Assembly: GCA_964389025.1 (NCBI GenBank)
Contig: CAYMCQ010000055.1
Location: 1 to 28,502 of the forward strand
Length of the DNA stretch: 28,502 bases
Direction: 5' to 3'
Source: CAYMCQ01 sp964389025
GTDB taxonomy: Bacteria > Verrucomicrobiota > Verrucomicrobiia > Limisphaerales > CAYMCQ01
Shown here: piece by piece, positions 20,251 through 28,380 of the stretch
How positions within the stretch are numbered: the first letter of the stretch is position 1
Layout of the letters: each line of letters begins with the position of its first letter
Program-made: the position numbers and the translations under genes
The notes under the pieces: generated by a model
The model's database searches: none
What the model was told of the DNA's origin: nothing
What the model saw: the letters and a program-made list of their open reading frames with translations, nothing else

Positions 20251-21579
20251 TCATTGCTGCGTGCTGCTCACAACCGGCATCGTCCTCAACGCCTCGGCTT
20301 TAGCGTCGAGCGCGTCCAATTGTTTGAGCGTGTCCTCGATGGTTTTCTTCACCGATTGCTTCGTCTGATTTTTTCCAAACGGCATCGGTCCCGCCTTTTC
20401 CATTCGCCGCAGATAATCTTCCAGCGTTTGGCGGTATTGGCTTGTCAGCATGAGCAGGCGTGCAGCGACACGGAGTTGCGCGTCGCTCAACTGGCGGATT
20501 TTTGCGCGCAAGGTCTGCGTTTGCCGCAAGTAATTCCATTCGCGGATGATCGCCTGCAAGCTCACGTCGGCATGAAGCGGAAATTCATTCGCGCTCACGT
20601 GCACCTGCACCTTGGGACGCAAAATGTCGTTCAACTTTTCCCAACTTTCCTCCAACGTCCAGAGTTGCGCGAGGTTGCGCCCGGTGGAGTGAACCGACTC
20701 CAACGCCCACCATTTTTCCAAATCAAGCTGGGATGGAAAATCGGCTTGAAAGGCTTCAAGAAACGGCAACTGCCAGTTCAGTTGTTTCGACAGTGAAAAA
20801 ATAAAATTGCGGAATTCCGCGCGCCCGTTTTTCAACCGCAACAACCCGTGGATGAACAGGTGCGCGCTGGCCCGATAAACTTCGCCCTCGTCGCCTTGCA
20901 ACTGCTCCGGCCTGGGCCAGCTCAACGCATCGAACGCGAGCGGCGGCCGGTTCGCGAGGATTTGCTGCGCATGAGCGAGCGGGACGTAGTTCGTCCATTC
21001 GCGAGACCGCGTCATGAACTGAAGGTCGGGCGAGGAAAATTGCGGGGGCTTCACGACGAGATCCATCGTGCTGGATCCGCGAATCAATTCCGCCATCCCT
21101 TCAGGCAGCCATGCCGGAAGTTCTGTCGAACGACTTCCCGCGCTGCGATTTGCCATTTCCAGCAGCAGCACCTCCGTCATCGCGCGGACAAGGCGCCCTG
21201 GCTCGATTGCGTCGGGCAAATCCAAACGGTAATTCCATCGGTCCAAAAAATTTTCAGCGGTGATGACGACTTGTTCATCCGCGCTCCGGGTGTGATGCAG
21301 CACGACGAAAACTTTTCCGCGCCAATTGTCCCGCGCCGCCAGTTCGGTGAGCAACGCTTGTTTGACTCGTTCGCATGAAACGGCCAGCGCCGTCGGATCA
21401 AGTTGCAACAGCGCGGTGTTGGTCGCGATTTTGAACGGGACAAAGGTTGGTTGGGGCACGCCGTAAATGACAAACTGGCCGCTCTTGCTGCGGACGGGCG
21501 CCGTTTGCGGCAAATTGACTTCGCCATGCGTGTTCAACAACGCGGTCAAAACAAAAAGCAATGCCGCGATGGTTTTCAT
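20251..21579 (-). CDS. Secreted peptidase-MA-like protein with degenerate active site
   Basis: The 442-residue protein has a signal peptide (MKTIAALLFVLTALLNTHG). Its middle reads RLVRAMTEVLLLEMANR ... ELPAWLPEGMAELIRG. The second half of this is the [LW]xEGxAE helix that follows the HExxH helix in gluzincin (peptidase MA-like) proteins, but in the position of HExxH stands TEVLL, so the zinc ligands are missing. I infer a catalytically dead relative, perhaps a scaffold or binding protein in the periplasm. The C-terminal third is helical and charged (TLRAKIRQLSDAQLRVAAR, then DTLKQLDALDAKAEALR). It lies 17 bases after the FmdB-type gene and is probably co-transcribed. Confidence 0.65.
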   Translation of the reverse strand: MKTIAALLFVLTALLNTHGEVNLPQTAPVRSKSGQFVIYGVPQPTFVPFKIATNTALLQLDPTALAVSCERVKQALLTELAARDNWRGKVFVVLHHTRSADEQVVITAENFLDRWNYRLDLPDAIEPGRLVRAMTEVLLLEMANRSAGSRSTELPAWLPEGMAELIRGSSTMDLVVKPPQFSSPDLQFMTRSREWTNYVPLAHAQQILANRPPLAFDALSWPRPEQLQGDEGEVYRASAHLFIHGLLRLKNGRAEFRNFIFSLSKQLNWQLPFLEAFQADFPSQLDLEKWWALESVHSTGRNLAQLWTLEESWEKLNDILRPKVQVHVSANEFPLHADVSLQAIIREWNYLRQTQTLRAKIRQLSDAQLRVAARLLMLTSQYRQTLEDYLRRMEKAGPMPFGKNQTKQSVKKTIEDTLKQLDALDAKAEALRTMPVVSSTQQ

Positions 21580-21596
21580 GGCGATGGTTTGGGAGT

Positions 21597-21923
21597 TTAC
21601 GGCTTTGCCGGCGTCTTCGCAGGTTTTGATTCCGCCTTTGGCGAAGCTGGTTTGGTTTTGTCGGAAGAAGCTGGAGCCGGAGCCGCCGTGTCCTTTTTAG
21701 CGGCCTGCTTGTATTTTTCGCTCCGATAATCGGTGATGTAAAAACCGGTTCCCTTAAAAAGCAAACCGCCGCCCGTGCTGATCATGCGCTTGACCTTTCC
21801 TCTGCCCCATTTTTTCTGCGCGCACAACTCCTTCGGGCAGGTGGTCAACGATTTCTCGCTGATGGACTGGACTTTTTCAAACTCGTGTCCGCACTTCGAG
21901 CAGCCGTATTCGTAGGTTGGCAT
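21597..21923 (-). CDS. FmdB-type zinc ribbon protein
   Basis: The 108-residue protein begins MPTYEYGCSKCGHEFE, the FmdB/CxxC_CxxC_SSSS zinc-ribbon start; the second metal pair is in TTCPKELCAQKK. The GGGLLFKGTGFYITDY segment, the usual continuation in the family, follows. The C-terminal 40 residues are Lys/Ala/Pro-rich and probably disordered. The family is a putative regulatory protein of unknown detailed role. ATG 21923 is chosen because the family always starts with MP.YEY; the open frame upstream is translated repeat. Confidence 0.9.
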   Translation of the reverse strand: MPTYEYGCSKCGHEFEKVQSISEKSLTTCPKELCAQKKWGRGKVKRMISTGGGLLFKGTGFYITDYRSEKYKQAAKKDTAAPAPASSDKTKPASPKAESKPAKTPAKP

Positions 21924-21926
21924 GAT

Positions 21927-22037
21927 TGTATTTTCGATTTCCGATTTGCGATTTTGGATTTTACCGATTTGGGAGCACGGCACAAGCAGGGTAAATGTCT
22001 GGCAAATAAAAATCAAAAATCGCAAATCGAAAATTTC
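21927..22037. repeat. AT-rich inverted repeat between fmdB-type gene and moaA
   Basis: ATTTTCGATTTCCGATTTGC (from 21930) and its imperfect complement GCAAATCGAAAAT (22022-22034) form a long hairpin over a loop of about 45 bases. The arms share the GATTTGCGATTTT word. It occupies nearly the full gap between the two genes, in the same way as the inverted repeats near 2400-3980 and 17394. Confidence 0.65.
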
Positions 22038-23096
22038 CTACCCTCCAATGCAACTCATGCTCCGCTCCGGCTGGACGAAATCCGGCTCGCCGATGTGATG
22101 GCGCGCCTCTTTTTCCAGCGCGACGCCTTGCAGCCAGTCGGCGATGTCGGCGTCGCTTGCGCCGCCGCGCAGCAGCGGCTTCAAATCCTGCTCGACGACG
22201 CTGAACAGGCAGGTGCGGATTTTTCCGTCGCACGTCAGCCGGATGCGATTGCAATGGCCGCAAAACGGCTCGCTCACAGGCGCGATGATTCCGATTTCGC
22301 TGTTCCCGTTTTCGAATGACCATCGCTTCGCCGTTTCAGATTTGTTTCGCGACACGACGGGCTGAAGTGAAAATCGCTTTTGCAAACGAGCAAGAATTTC
22401 CGCGCCGCTAACGACCAATTCCTTCTGCCACGCGCGACCGGAATCCAGCGGCATGAATTCGATGAAACGGAAGCTGAGATTTTTTTCGCGCGCAAAGTCG
22501 GCGAGCGATTCGATTTCGTGGTCGTTGATCCCGCGAATGATGACGGCGTTGACTTTGACGGGCGAAAATCCGAGTTCGCGCGCCAGAACAATGCTGGCCA
22601 AAACTTCGCCCAAACCATCGCGGCCGGTGATTTTTTTGAAGTTGTCGCGGTCAAGGGAATCAAGGCTGAAGCTGACGCGGCGCAATCCGGCTTCGCGCAG
22701 CGCGCGGGCTTTTTGCGCGAACAAAAAACCGTTTGTGGTCATCGCGAGGTCGGAGATTCCGTCAATCGCTGCGAGGCTTGCGGTGAGTTTTTCAACTTCA
22801 TGGCGCAAGAGCGGTTCGCCACCGGTGAGCCGGACTTTGTGGACGCCGAGTCCGACGAAAATTCGCACGACGCGCTCGATTTCTTCGAACGTCAAAATGT
22901 TCCATTTCGGCTGCCATTGCCGCGCGATGGGAGCGGGGTCCGGCAGATTCGCCCAGCGGCCACGATAAAAATTGTGCGCGGCGTCAGTCTCCGGCAGGCA
23001 ATACATGCAGCGGAAGTTGCAGCGGTCGGTGATGCTCACCCGCAGGTCGCGCAAGATGCGCCCGTGCGAATCAAGCAGCAGGGTCGGGCGGGTCAT
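22038..23096 (-). CDS. moaA: GTP 3',8-cyclase (molybdenum cofactor biosynthesis)
   Basis: This 352-residue radical SAM enzyme makes the first step from GTP to the molybdopterin precursor. It shows the N-terminal cluster motif CNFRCMYC (about residues 26-33), VRLTGGEPLLR, MTTNGFLF and SFSLDSLD. The C-terminal cluster motif is PFCGHCNRIRLTCDGKIRTC (about 275-294), and the C-terminus ends in GG, needed for activation in this family. Between CMYCLP and ILTFEEI there is an insert of about 25 residues (DAAHNFYRGRWANLPDPAPI and on) not seen in the E. coli enzyme. Its ATG overlaps the stop codon of the coiled-coil gene upstream by ATGA, so the two are translationally coupled. No other moa gene is in the window. 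Confidence 0.95.
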   Translation of the reverse strand: MTRPTLLLDSHGRILRDLRVSITDRCNFRCMYCLPETDAAHNFYRGRWANLPDPAPIARQWQPKWNILTFEEIERVVRIFVGLGVHKVRLTGGEPLLRHEVEKLTASLAAIDGISDLAMTTNGFLFAQKARALREAGLRRVSFSLDSLDRDNFKKITGRDGLGEVLASIVLARELGFSPVKVNAVIIRGINDHEIESLADFAREKNLSFRFIEFMPLDSGRAWQKELVVSGAEILARLQKRFSLQPVVSRNKSETAKRWSFENGNSEIGIIAPVSEPFCGHCNRIRLTCDGKIRTCLFSVVEQDLKPLLRGGASDADIADWLQGVALEKEARHHIGEPDFVQPERSMSCIGG

Positions 23097-23878
23097 TTCG
23101 GTGGCGCGGGCTGAGACGTCGGCGCGTTGGTGTCCTTCAACGGCGGAATCACTTTCACGCTGCCGTCAGAGTTGATTTCCACGTTGAGGCCGTAATTGGT
23201 TTTTGTCTTCGACAACGGCGCGTCGAGATTTTGCATGAGTTGTTGCGCGCCCTTTGTTTCGGCGCCCGCAAACAGTCCCTGGCGAATCCACTCAATTCGT
23301 TTCGCGATGGAAAGTTGTTCTTTCAAATGCCTCACCTGCTGGCGCAAAACGGCCAGGTCGTTGAACTGTTTTTCAAGCTCGGCCTTTTCGGCCATGAGAC
23401 GCTCGAGTTCCTTCTGCAAAAATGCCTTGTCATCCTGGGCGGTGGCGAGTTTCCGCTGTGTCTCGGCGATCTGGTTGTTCAAATTCGTGATGGAGGCGCT
23501 CAGGTCAGCGGCTTGTTTGTCGAGTTGCTGGTTGCGGTCTTCCAGTTCGGCGATTTTTGCGTCGCGCTTTTTGACTTCCGCCTCGGTGGCCTGGAGCGTG
23601 GCCTCGGTTTTCGCGAGCGACGCGGCGGTCTGCGTCAAATCGTTTGTGAGGCGGGCGATGTCTTCCTTGCGGGCTTTGAGATCGCTCTCGAGCGTGCGAT
23701 TAACTTGCACGGAGTCGGACAATTTCGCCTCCGTTTCCTTCCAATGTTTCGAGAGCTCGAGTTTAGCCGCCTCGTCGCTTTGTTTCTGTTTCGTCGCATG
23801 GTTGTTGCGCACAATCAATGTCACGCCCAGCGCGATGCACGCGATAATCAAAATGATGTAGCCCACTGTATTTTTCAT
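23093..23878 (-). CDS. Membrane-anchored coiled-coil protein
   Basis: The 261-residue protein has one N-terminal membrane segment (NTVGYIILIIACIALGVTLIV, residues 3-23). A long coiled coil of about 170 residues follows (KLELSKHWKETEAKLSD through EKAELEKQFNDLAVLRQQVR), then a Pro-rich tail ending TSQPAPPK. The short region LNVEINSDGSVKVIPPLKD before the tail looks like a small beta hairpin. It is likely anchored in the inner membrane with the coil in the periplasm; the function is unknown. ATG 23878 is chosen because it starts the membrane helix. It is the first gene of a minus-strand run with moaA, so a promoter should lie in 23879-24015, which is shared with the divergent LON gene. Confidence 0.75.
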   Translation of the reverse strand: MKNTVGYIILIIACIALGVTLIVRNNHATKQKQSDEAAKLELSKHWKETEAKLSDSVQVNRTLESDLKARKEDIARLTNDLTQTAASLAKTEATLQATEAEVKKRDAKIAELEDRNQQLDKQAADLSASITNLNNQIAETQRKLATAQDDKAFLQKELERLMAEKAELEKQFNDLAVLRQQVRHLKEQLSIAKRIEWIRQGLFAGAETKGAQQLMQNLDAPLSKTKTNYGLNVEINSDGSVKVIPPLKDTNAPTSQPAPPK

Positions 23879-24015
23879 ATGGTTGAAGATGCAAAGATTG
23901 CGCGAGTTTGGCAAGCGCGCTTCTTGCAATGAGAATTTGATGTCCGCCGGGGAAAATTGTTCAAAGCAATTCAAGTGTTTCTTGCGCCAGAGCCTGCGCA
24001 GCCTACATTACGGGC

Positions 24016-24690
24016 ATGAAGATTCCAAACGAAGTGCCGGTGATGACACTTCCCAACGCGACGCTCTTTCCGCAGGCGTTGCTTCCGCTTTACATCTTCG
24101 AGCCGCGCTACCGGCAGATGCTTGCCGATGCGCTCAATTCGCACCGCATGTTTTCCGTGGCGATGCAGAAACCGGGGCGCAGCCGCGAAATGCCTTCAGT
24201 CATCGCGGGATTGGGCTTGATCCGCGTCTCCGTCGCGCACAAGGACGGCACTTCGCACTTGATCCTGCAAGGGCTGGCGCGCGTGAAACTGGCGGAAGCT
24301 GTCCGCTACAAACCGTATCGCGTCCAACGCGTGACCGCGCTTGAATCGCCGCCGTGCAACGAAATCGCCGTGGACGCGCTTATGGCAAAAGTGCGCGAGC
24401 TGCTTGAGGAACGGATCAAGCTGGGACTGCCGTTTCCGTTTCCCATCGTTTCAAAAAATGAGTTGGGCGAAAAAGATTCTTCGCCTCCGCCGACATTTTC
24501 AGGCAAGGACGTGCTGAGCTACCTCGACAAGCTGACCGACCCTGACCAGGTTGCTGATTTAGTTTCGTGCGCCGTGCTGCCCGATCCCGTCGAGCGCCAG
24601 ACGATTTTGGAAACCGTCCATCTCGAAGCGCGGCTGAAACGACTGATTCATTTTTTGCTCGCGGAAATCGCCCGGGGTGGCAAGAAATAA
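24016..24690 (+). CDS. LON substrate-binding domain protein
   Basis: The 224-residue protein consists of the N-terminal domain of Lon protease alone: VPVMTLPNATLFPQALLPLY, then IFEPRYRQML, GLGLIRVSV and ILQGLARVKL. A helical part ends in LLAEIARGGKK. There is no ATPase or protease domain. Stand-alone LON proteins are common and of unclear role; substrate binding or an adaptor function is inferred. The gene is followed three bases later by the DUF1844 gene, so the two form an operon. Confidence 0.9.
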   Translation: MKIPNEVPVMTLPNATLFPQALLPLYIFEPRYRQMLADALNSHRMFSVAMQKPGRSREMPSVIAGLGLIRVSVAHKDGTSHLILQGLARVKLAEAVRYKPYRVQRVTALESPPCNEIAVDALMAKVRELLEERIKLGLPFPFPIVSKNELGEKDSSPPPTFSGKDVLSYLDKLTDPDQVADLVSCAVLPDPVERQTILETVHLEARLKRLIHFLLAEIARGGKK

Positions 24691-24693
24691 TCC

Positions 24694-25119
24694 ATGAGCG
24701 ATTTCAACCCAACCCGCGACGAGATGATGTCCGCGCTGTTCGCGCACATGGTCATGCAGCAGACGAACATGGCCATGATGCTGCTCGGTAAAGTGGCGCA
24801 TCCGGAAACCGGCAAAACGATGCAAGACCTCGAAGCCGCCAGGCTGTTCATTGACCAGCTTGAAATGCTGCAAATCAAAACGAAAGGCAACCTCACCAAG
24901 GAAGAAGAAAATCTGCTGAAACACAACTTGATGTCGTTGCAGATGAATTTCGTGGAAACGGCCAACGAAGCTGAGAAATCAAAGCTAGCGGAAAAACCCG
25001 CCGAACAAAAAGCCGCGGCGCAATCAACGTCCGAACCGAAAAATCCCGCCGAGCCTGTCTCGGAGACGGCTGCGAGCGCGACGGACGAGTCGCACAAAAA
25101 GTTCGTGAAAAAATACTGA
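24694..25119 (+). CDS. DUF1844 protein
   Basis: The 141-residue protein shows the DUF1844 pattern: MMSALFAHMVMQQTNMAMML, then DLEAARLFIDQLEMLQIKTK, then GNLTKEEENLLKHNLM. The last 50 residues are Ala/Glu/Pro/Ser-rich and probably disordered, ending SHKKFVKKY. The family has no known function. The gene starts three bases after the LON gene stop. A 17-bp stem follows the stop codon at 25124-25192. Confidence 0.85.
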   Translation: MSDFNPTRDEMMSALFAHMVMQQTNMAMMLLGKVAHPETGKTMQDLEAARLFIDQLEMLQIKTKGNLTKEEENLLKHNLMSLQMNFVETANEAEKSKLAEKPAEQKAAAQSTSEPKNPAEPVSETAASATDESHKKFVKKY

Positions 25120-25123
25120 GGCT

Positions 25124-25192
25124 GGAGCGTCGAGCATCGCCTCAGGTCGCTGCCCGGCTGCCCAAACGCGCCGAAGCGGTGCTTGGCGCTCC
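25124..25192 (+). terminator. Long stem-loop after the DUF1844 gene
   Basis: GGAGCGTCGAGCATCGC (25124-25140) pairs along all 17 positions with GCGGTGCTTGGCGCTCC (25176-25192), three of them as G-U pairs, with a 35-nt loop. The G-U pairs form only in the plus-strand transcript, where it would follow the DUF1844 gene. The minus transcript would have A-C mismatches at those places. There is no T-run, so a transcript-end or RNA-stability role is likelier than classical termination. Confidence 0.5.
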
Positions 25193-25199
25193 GTTCAAT

Positions 25200-26288
25200 C
25201 TACTTCGTTGACGGCTTATTAACAGGCGCGCCTGGCTCGCCGGAATCCAGGGTAATTTCCTTCAACTTCTCGTCCACAATCTGCACGTCCGCATCTTTTT
25301 TGAGTTTCTCGAAGTAAGGCTGCATCTTTTTCTGCATTTCAATGGTTTCGAGATATTTCTTGATGTCGTCCGACGATTCGCCAAACGACTTCTTCTTCGC
25401 CGGAAGTTTTTCGCTCAATTTGATGATGTGATACCCGAACTGTGTCGTGACGATGTCGCTGACCTGGTTTGTCCTGAGCGCGAACGCCGCCGCCTCGAAT
25501 TCCGGCACCATGCGCCCGCGCGGGAACTTGTATTCGCCGCCTTTGTCTTTTGAACCGGGGTCATCGGAAAATTCCTTCGCCAGCTTCGCAAAATCTTCGC
25601 CGTCGCGGGCGCGTTTCAAAATATCCTCGGCAAGTTTTTTCTTCGCCTTCTTTTGCTCGTCGGTCAGTTCACTGCCCGTCTTGGGGTCTTGTGTGCCGAT
25701 CAAAACGTGGCTGGCGCGGACCATTTCAGGCTCTTCGAACTCCGCCGGATTATCGTCATAAAATTTCTTTGCCTGCTCGTCGCTGATGTCGGTTTTAAGT
25801 TCGCGGCGAAGCGCCACGTCGGTCGCGGCTTCCTCGATCATGCGCTTGTGAAATTCTTCCTCCGTCAAACCTGTGACTTTCAACTGCCGGTTCAATTTTT
25901 CAAATGTCTCGGGATCAGTCTTGATTTCCGCGATTCGTTTGTCGGCTGTTTCCTTTCCCTTGGCAGTGTCGGCGTCCGTTGTGCGCGCCTTCAACAGTTC
26001 AATATTGATCAGCCGGTCGAGCATCTCGCGTTCGACTCTCGGGATGGCAGAGGGAGGCACATTTCGTCCACTCGACACGAAGTTCGCCTTGACCGTGCTG
26101 ACGGCTTCGTCAAGTTTGCTGCGCTTGATTTCAAATCCCTTGCCCTTGGCCACGACCTTGTCGGGGAAAAGTTGCGCGAGTTTGTTCGAAGGAGTTTCCG
26201 CCGGTTTGTTTGTCTGGACGGGCTGCGCCGCGAACGCCGTAGCCGCCGCCAGAATGACCGCGCCTACAATCCCAATTTCAATTTTCAT
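25200..26288 (-). CDS. Parvulin-type peptidyl-prolyl isomerase (SurA/PrsA-like)
   Basis: The 362-residue protein has a signal peptide (MKIEIGIVGAVILAAATAFA). A SurA-like helical N-domain (about 30-185) is followed by a parvulin domain of about residues 190-300: MVRASHVLIGTQ at the start, EFSDDPGSKDKGGEYKFPRG in the middle and FGYHIIKLSEK at the end. The Lys-rich C-terminal helix ends PVNKPSTK. It probably helps fold outer-membrane or secreted proteins in the periplasm. I chose ATG 26288 (MKIEIG) as the natural signal peptide start; an ATG five codons upstream is possible. It lies 17 bases after serA and is probably co-transcribed with it. Confidence 0.92.
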   Translation of the reverse strand: MKIEIGIVGAVILAAATAFAAQPVQTNKPAETPSNKLAQLFPDKVVAKGKGFEIKRSKLDEAVSTVKANFVSSGRNVPPSAIPRVEREMLDRLINIELLKARTTDADTAKGKETADKRIAEIKTDPETFEKLNRQLKVTGLTEEEFHKRMIEEAATDVALRRELKTDISDEQAKKFYDDNPAEFEEPEMVRASHVLIGTQDPKTGSELTDEQKKAKKKLAEDILKRARDGEDFAKLAKEFSDDPGSKDKGGEYKFPRGRMVPEFEAAAFALRTNQVSDIVTTQFGYHIIKLSEKLPAKKKSFGESSDDIKKYLETIEMQKKMQPYFEKLKKDADVQIVDEKLKEITLDSGEPGAPVNKPSTK

Positions 26289-26305
26289 AATTTTGTTTTC
26301 CAACT

Positions 26306-27904
26306 CTACAATTTCACCACGCGGACGTTGCTGATGTCCGGGTCTTTTCCCAATTCATCGAGCGCCTGTTGCGGCGGAACACTGTCGAGATTCAAAACCG
26401 TCAGCGCATGTCCGCCCGCGGTGTCGCGGCTCAGGCTCATGCTGGCGATATTCACCTTGTGCTTCGCCAGCAGCGTGCCCAGATAACCTACGATGCCTGG
26501 ACGGTCTTTATTGTTCAATAATAGCACCACGCCGAACGGAACAATCTCCGCCTGCTGGCTGTAAAGCCGGACGATGCGCGGGTTGTCCGGCGAACCAAAA
26601 AAAGTGCCGCCCGCTGAAATCGTTTTCTCATCGCCGTTAAAAACCTGGACGTGCAACCACTCGTTGAACGTCACCGGCTCATTCGAGCGTTTTTCCTCAA
26701 CCGTCAGCCCGAGCGTCGAAGCGATGCTGCGGACATTGACGTTGTTCAAATCTTTCACCGACGCGCGCGAAAGAAAGCCCATCAAAATCGCCCGCGTGAT
26801 CGGGTCAATGTTCGGCAACTCGCGCGCCTTGCCGCCGTAAGTGACGTGCAAACGGTCGGCCTGCGCCGGCGCGAGTTGCGCGAGCAGCTTGCCGAGTTTT
26901 TCACCGAGCACAAGATACGGTTTGACCTGCTCGTAAGTTTTCGCGTCGAGATACGGCAGGTTCACCGCGTTGCGCACTTCGCCCGTGAGCAGATAACCCG
27001 CGATAACTTCGGCGACCTCGATGCCGCACTTTTCCTGCGCCTCCGCCGTGCTCGCGCCGAGGTGCGGCGTCAGCGTGATGCCAGCGTGTTTGCGGAACGC
27101 ATGATTGTCCGGCAACGGTTCGGCGGAAAAAACGTCCAGCGCAGCACCGGCGACTTTTCCCGAATCAAGCGCCGCGAGCAGATCGTTCTCAACAATGATC
27201 TCCCCGCGCGCGCAATTCACGATGCAAACCTTCGGCTTCATTTTCGCGAACGCCGCCGCGTTCAACATGCCGCTCGTCTGCTCCGTCACCGGCATGTGGA
27301 CGGTGATGAAATCCGCGTCGCGATAAACCGCGTCCAGTTCGCCGACGAGTTCGACGCCGAGCGATTTCGCGCGCGCTTCGGTGAGGAACGGATCGTAGGC
27401 GAGCACTTTCATGCCGAAGGCCACCGCGCGCCTGGCGACTTCGCTGCCGATGCGGCCCATGCCGAGCACGCCGAGCGTTTTGCCGAAAAGTTCCGCGCCT
27501 TGAAATTGTTTGCGGTCCCATTTGCCCGCGGCCATCGAAGCGTGCGCCTGCGGAATTTTCCGCGCGAGACTCAGCAGCATCGCGAACGTCAGCTCCGCCG
27601 TCGTGATGGTATTGCCGCCGGGCGTGTTCATCACCACCACGCCACGTTGCGTCGCCGCTTCCACGTCAATGTTGTCCACGCCCACGCCCGCGCGACCGAC
27701 GACGCGCAGCTTCGGCGCGGCCTCGATGACTTTGGCGGTGACGCGTGTTTCCGAGCGCACGACCAGCGCCACCGCGTCCGTGACGAGCGGCAGCAATTCA
27801 GCCTCGGGCAAACGTTTCGGCAGCACAACGACTTCAAACTCGGGCCGTTGTTGCAGCAAAGCGATTCCCTTCGGCGAAATCGGATCGCAAACGATGACTT
27901 TCAT
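26306..27904 (-). CDS. serA: D-3-phosphoglycerate dehydrogenase
   Basis: This 532-residue enzyme makes the first step of serine synthesis, oxidising 3-phosphoglycerate with NAD. It shows the Rossmann motif LGVLGMGRIGSEVARRA (about residues 141-157), VNCARGEIIVENDL with the catalytic Arg, and the catalytic His in LTPHLGASTAEAQ. The long form has an intervening domain (about 320-450) and a C-terminal ACT domain (about 455-532, VVLLLNNKDRPGIVGYLGTLL), which usually binds serine for feedback control. Length agrees with the type I long form (about 525-530). ATG 27904 is the only good start. Confidence 0.97.
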   Translation of the reverse strand: MKVIVCDPISPKGIALLQQRPEFEVVVLPKRLPEAELLPLVTDAVALVVRSETRVTAKVIEAAPKLRVVGRAGVGVDNIDVEAATQRGVVVMNTPGGNTITTAELTFAMLLSLARKIPQAHASMAAGKWDRKQFQGAELFGKTLGVLGMGRIGSEVARRAVAFGMKVLAYDPFLTEARAKSLGVELVGELDAVYRDADFITVHMPVTEQTSGMLNAAAFAKMKPKVCIVNCARGEIIVENDLLAALDSGKVAGAALDVFSAEPLPDNHAFRKHAGITLTPHLGASTAEAQEKCGIEVAEVIAGYLLTGEVRNAVNLPYLDAKTYEQVKPYLVLGEKLGKLLAQLAPAQADRLHVTYGGKARELPNIDPITRAILMGFLSRASVKDLNNVNVRSIASTLGLTVEEKRSNEPVTFNEWLHVQVFNGDEKTISAGGTFFGSPDNPRIVRLYSQQAEIVPFGVVLLLNNKDRPGIVGYLGTLLAKHKVNIASMSLSRDTAGGHALTVLNLDSVPPQQALDELGKDPDISNVRVVKL

Positions 27905-27987
27905 AAAAACAAACGAGCGCGGAGTTTAGGTAAAGCGGTGAAGCAGGTCAAACGTTCAAACGCAACGGTGGTGTCCTAATTTGAATT

Positions 27988-28380
27988 TTAATCCGACGCA
28001 CCAACGAAAATCTGTATTTCAAACCCCATGTTTGTTTTAACCACAATCGACGGCAATTGTCCCACCTCAAAAAATATCTGGTTAAGGCCGTCGCGCATCG
28101 CTTTCTCAAGCGGCGATTTGGATTCTACTGTTACCCCGCGATGCGGGAAGAATCCACTTACAACCATCCCCTCTGGTGAGAATCCGGCCTCTCGGAATAG
28201 TGAGCTAATTGCACCACCTATTCTAGCGGGGTGTGGTTCATTTAAAAACTGGACTTGCACCGTAAGCTTTTTGGCTTTCAGAAGTTTCTGCCTAATCCTT
28301 TCAGCCCCATCCACCGTGATAAGTCGGTTTTTGGGCAGAGTCGCGGCTGCTTCAGTCACGGTGCGCTGGTTGGATTTCAA
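27988..28380 (-). CDS. Unrecognised small protein with irregular 5' end
   Basis: The listed frame starts at a TTG (28380) and encodes 130 residues ending FEIQIFVGASD. The same frame is open and protein-like further up to a TGA at 28474-28476 (..LTNAEATASNALFEAQVLK) without any ATG or GTG. An ATG near 28479 is in another frame and runs only about 20 codons. The region looks like a helix or coil followed by a beta/alpha domain (VQVQFLNEPHPARIGGAISS, VTVESKSPLEKAMRDGLNQI). I do not recognise the family with confidence. The 5' end may be frameshifted, or TTG may be the true start. Its local GC is lower than that of serA. Confidence 0.5.
   Translation of the reverse strand: MKSNQRTVTEAAATLPKNRLITVDGAERIRQKLLKAKKLTVQVQFLNEPHPARIGGAISSLFREAGFSPEGMVVSGFFPHRGVTVESKSPLEKAMRDGLNQIFFEVGQLPSIVVKTNMGFEIQIFVGASD

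Noticed and set aside
20848..21378. Open frame opposite the peptidase-like gene
   Set aside because: Arg-rich shadow of the minus-strand gene, which has a signal peptide and coherent protein sequence.
26651..27979. 442-codon open frame opposite serA
   Set aside because: It is antisense to a full-length, well conserved serA, is Arg/His-rich as shadow frames are in GC-rich DNA, and shows no domain.
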